Shown here: positions 6,691 through 7,504 of the stretch, piece by piece
Layout: each line of letters starts with the position of its first letter
Numbering within the stretch: the stretch's first letter is position 1
Assembly (NCBI GenBank): GCA_964586025.1
Contig: CAZPGF010000129.1
Span: forward strand, 1 to 7,504
From: JACKGW01 sp964586025
Lineage (GTDB): Bacteria > Planctomycetota > PLA2 > JAEUHO01
Direction of reading: 5' to 3'
Length of the DNA stretch: 7,504 nt
The notes under the pieces: model-generated
Seen by the model: the letters and a program-made list of their open reading frames with translations, nothing else
Told to the model about the DNA's origin: nothing
Databases searched by the model: none
Made by a program: the position numbers and the translations under genes

Positions 6691-6777
6691 ATGCCCGAAA
6701 CCGACCGCCGCCGGGCCGCCGAACGGGCGCCCGGGCGCTCGGCTCGGCGCCGCGCCAACGGCAGACGGCGCGGATGA
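6691..6777 (+). CDS. Possible 28-residue Arg-rich leader ORF coupled to the second sigma gene
   Basis: The ORF runs ATG 6691 to TGA 6775-6777 and encodes MPETDRRRAAERAPGRSARR followed by RANGRRRG. Its stop overlaps the sigma-factor ATG as ATGA, and it begins 16 nt after a purine-rich stretch (GAGGAAAGGGG, 6664-6674). The spacing is long for a ribosome site, and a nearby ATG at 6683 in a third frame is better placed but leads to an Arg/Pro-rich frame that looks like a shadow. The sigma gene lacks its own ribosome site, so a translated leader whose end delivers ribosomes to ATG 6774 would explain the layout. The peptide resembles nothing I know and may be only chance in GC-rich DNA. Confidence 0.25.
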   Translation: MPETDRRRAAERAPGRSARRRANGRRRG

Positions 6778-7397
6778 AGCGGCTCGAGAGGGACGAGGAG
6801 GCCGCGCTCGTCGCGCGCTGCGCGGGGGGCGACGAAACGGCCTGGCCGACGTTCGTCGACGCGTACGGACCGCTCGTCCGCGCGCTCGCGTTTCGGATGC
6901 TGTCCCGCCGCCTCGGCAGCGCGCCGGACGGCGACGTGGACGAGGTTGTCGCCGACGTGTTCCTCGCGCTGGTCCGTCGCGACCGGCTGCTGTTGAGGCG
7001 GTTCGATCCGACCTACCGGCTATCGACTTATCTCGGCGTGATCTGCCGCACGGAGGTCGTGCGGCTCCTTCGTCGTCGCCGACGAGTCCCGGTGCCGATG
7101 GAGGATCTCGGCCATGTGCCGGAGCGCGATGCCGCGGGGCCGTTGGCCTCGCTCGAGCGGGCCGAGCGGGACGATGCGCTCGCGACCCTTCACCAAGCCC
7201 TCTCCGAGTTGCCGGTGCGCGATCGACGCCTTCTGACGATGCGCTACCTGGACGGGGAGGATTATCGCGCGATCGCCGCGGCGCTCGGAATCAGTCCGGA
7301 GAGCGTCGGCCAGTTGCTCACGCGCGCCAAGGCTAGACTCCGCGAACGAATCCCCCATCTCGCGCAGTGGATCGCGCCGGTCGATGAGGATGGCTAG
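6774..7397 (+). CDS. Second sigma-70/ECF-like RNA polymerase sigma factor
   Basis: The 207-residue protein has region 2 at about 9-100 (AALVARCAGGDETAWPTFVD, DEVVADVFLALVRRD, YRLSTYLGVICRTEVVRLLR) and region 4 at about 138-192. Its helix-turn-helix is DYRAIAAALGISPESVGQLL (163-182), followed by TRAKARLR. The region 2.2 helix (DGDVDEVVADVFLALVR) and short linker fit ECF or ECF-like sigma factors. ATG 6774 is the only candidate start: upstream in the same frame there is no ATG, GTG or TTG back to a TGA at 6684. No clear ribosome site precedes it. Instead the ATG overlaps the stop of a 28-codon ORF (6691-6777), so re-initiation is possible. It is divergent from, and only distantly similar to, the sigma factor at 5364-6044. 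No anti-sigma gene is visible, although the gene after it is cut by the window edge. Target promoters are unknown. Confidence 0.93.
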   Translation: MKRLERDEEAALVARCAGGDETAWPTFVDAYGPLVRALAFRMLSRRLGSAPDGDVDEVVADVFLALVRRDRLLLRRFDPTYRLSTYLGVICRTEVVRLLRRRRRVPVPMEDLGHVPERDAAGPLASLERAERDDALATLHQALSELPVRDRRLLTMRYLDGEDYRAIAAALGISPESVGQLLTRAKARLRERIPHLAQWIAPVDEDG

Positions 7398-7403
7398 CCC
7401 GTA

Positions 7404-7432
7404 GCGGCGTGCGTTCCGGACCGGACCGCCGC
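7404..7432 (+). terminator. GC-rich hairpin after the second sigma gene, terminator-like
   Basis: GCGGCG (7404-7409) pairs with CGCCGC (7427-7432), and inside it TCCGG (7415-7419) can pair with CCGGA (7421-7425), beginning 6 nt after the TAG of the sigma gene. There is no T-tract, so if it ends transcription it does so in a non-canonical or Rho-assisted way. It could also be an attenuator before a following gene. Confidence 0.3.
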
Positions 7433-7458
7433 GCGCAACTCCGAGGGCCACCCGAAGC

Positions 7459-7504
7459 ATGGATGACATGCCTTCCCTTCGCGTCCACCGCCGGTCCGGG
7501 TTCG
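7459..7504 (+). CDS. Possible 5' end of a further gene, cut by the window edge
   Basis: An ATG at 7459 opens a frame reading MDDMPSLRVHRRSGF to the right edge. A weak ribosome-like GAGGG lies at 7443-7447, 11 nt upstream. It is 61 bases after the second sigma gene, where an anti-sigma factor or target gene would be expected. Fifteen codons are too few to identify a product or prove coding. Confidence 0.22.
   Translation, partial: MDDMPSLRVHRRSGF

Larger units (their letters stand above)
6045..6773. other. Intergenic region between divergent sigma genes, no convincing gene
   Basis: This 729-base gap holds several open frames on both strands, but their translations are Arg/Pro/Ser/Gly-rich, lack domains or hydrophobic patterns, and overlap one another, as expected from GC-rich noncoding DNA. 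What can be seen: a possible ECF-type promoter for the leftward operon at 6056-6082; a direct repeat of CGGCCCGGA at 6132-6140 and 6143-6151, 11 bp apart or one helical turn; an interrupted dyad at 6327-6354; a purine-rich stretch at 6664-6674; and the small ORF at 6691-6777. It is long for a bacterial regulatory gap, so a small RNA or a decayed gene cannot be excluded. Confidence 0.6.

Noticed and set aside
6683..7336. Start at ATG 6683 (MKRCPKP...), which has the best-spaced purine-rich ribosome site
   Set aside because: The frame runs through the sigma gene out of frame and yields Arg/Gly-rich sequence. The true sigma frame has a stop at 6684 and begins at 6774. A sequencing frameshift joining the two seems unlikely because the sigma protein is complete from 6774.
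7416..7499. Inverted repeat CCGGACCGG (7416-7424) and CCGGTCCGG (7491-7499)
   Set aside because: It has only 9 bp arms of C/G-rich sequence 66 bases apart, and the arms do not extend. The nearer hairpin at 7404-7432 uses the left arm better.
1..7504. Insertion sequences, CRISPR arrays, tRNA or rRNA genes
   Set aside because: I saw no transposase-like protein, no regularly spaced repeats, no tRNA-like cloverleaf and no rRNA-like sequence on either strand.

Overview
This is a very GC-rich window whose real genes have strongly GC-biased third codon positions, so most reading frames are open by default. The gene content suggests a Gram-negative-type, envelope-rich bacterium with many ECF sigma factors and a type II secretion/pilus-like system. 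It comprises ECF sigma factors, membrane-anchored regulators, an exported PDZ protein and a GspK-type minor pseudopilin. A planctomycete or similar uncultured lineage fits best, but this is inferred from gene content and style; no rRNA or other marker gene is present.

Minus-strand block (about 1-6044). Five genes run leftwards as one compact operon. They are: an ECF sigma factor (5364-6044); a small single-pass membrane protein in the anti-sigma position (4645-5367, ATGA overlap); an exported HtrA-like protein with a C-terminal PDZ domain whose three catalytic residues all appear to be replaced (3606-4640, 4-nt gap); a single-pass membrane protein with a FecR-like periplasmic segment (2017-3555, 50-nt gap containing a hairpin); and a long GspK-like pseudopilin that runs off the left edge (1-2020, ATGA overlap). 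The tight spacing argues for one transcript. The ECF/membrane-protein pair probably controls the operon, and the products look like an envelope-spanning secretion or surface-assembly module with its own regulator.

Central gap (6045-6773). About 730 bases separate two divergently oriented sigma-factor genes. I see no convincing protein gene. It holds an interrupted dyad near its middle, a possible ECF-type promoter next to the leftward sigma gene, and a tiny Arg-rich ORF whose stop overlaps the start of the rightward sigma gene.

Plus-strand block (6774-7504). A second sigma-70/ECF-like gene (6774-7397) is followed 6 bases later by a GC-rich hairpin without a T-tract. After it, the possible start of another gene is cut by the right edge.
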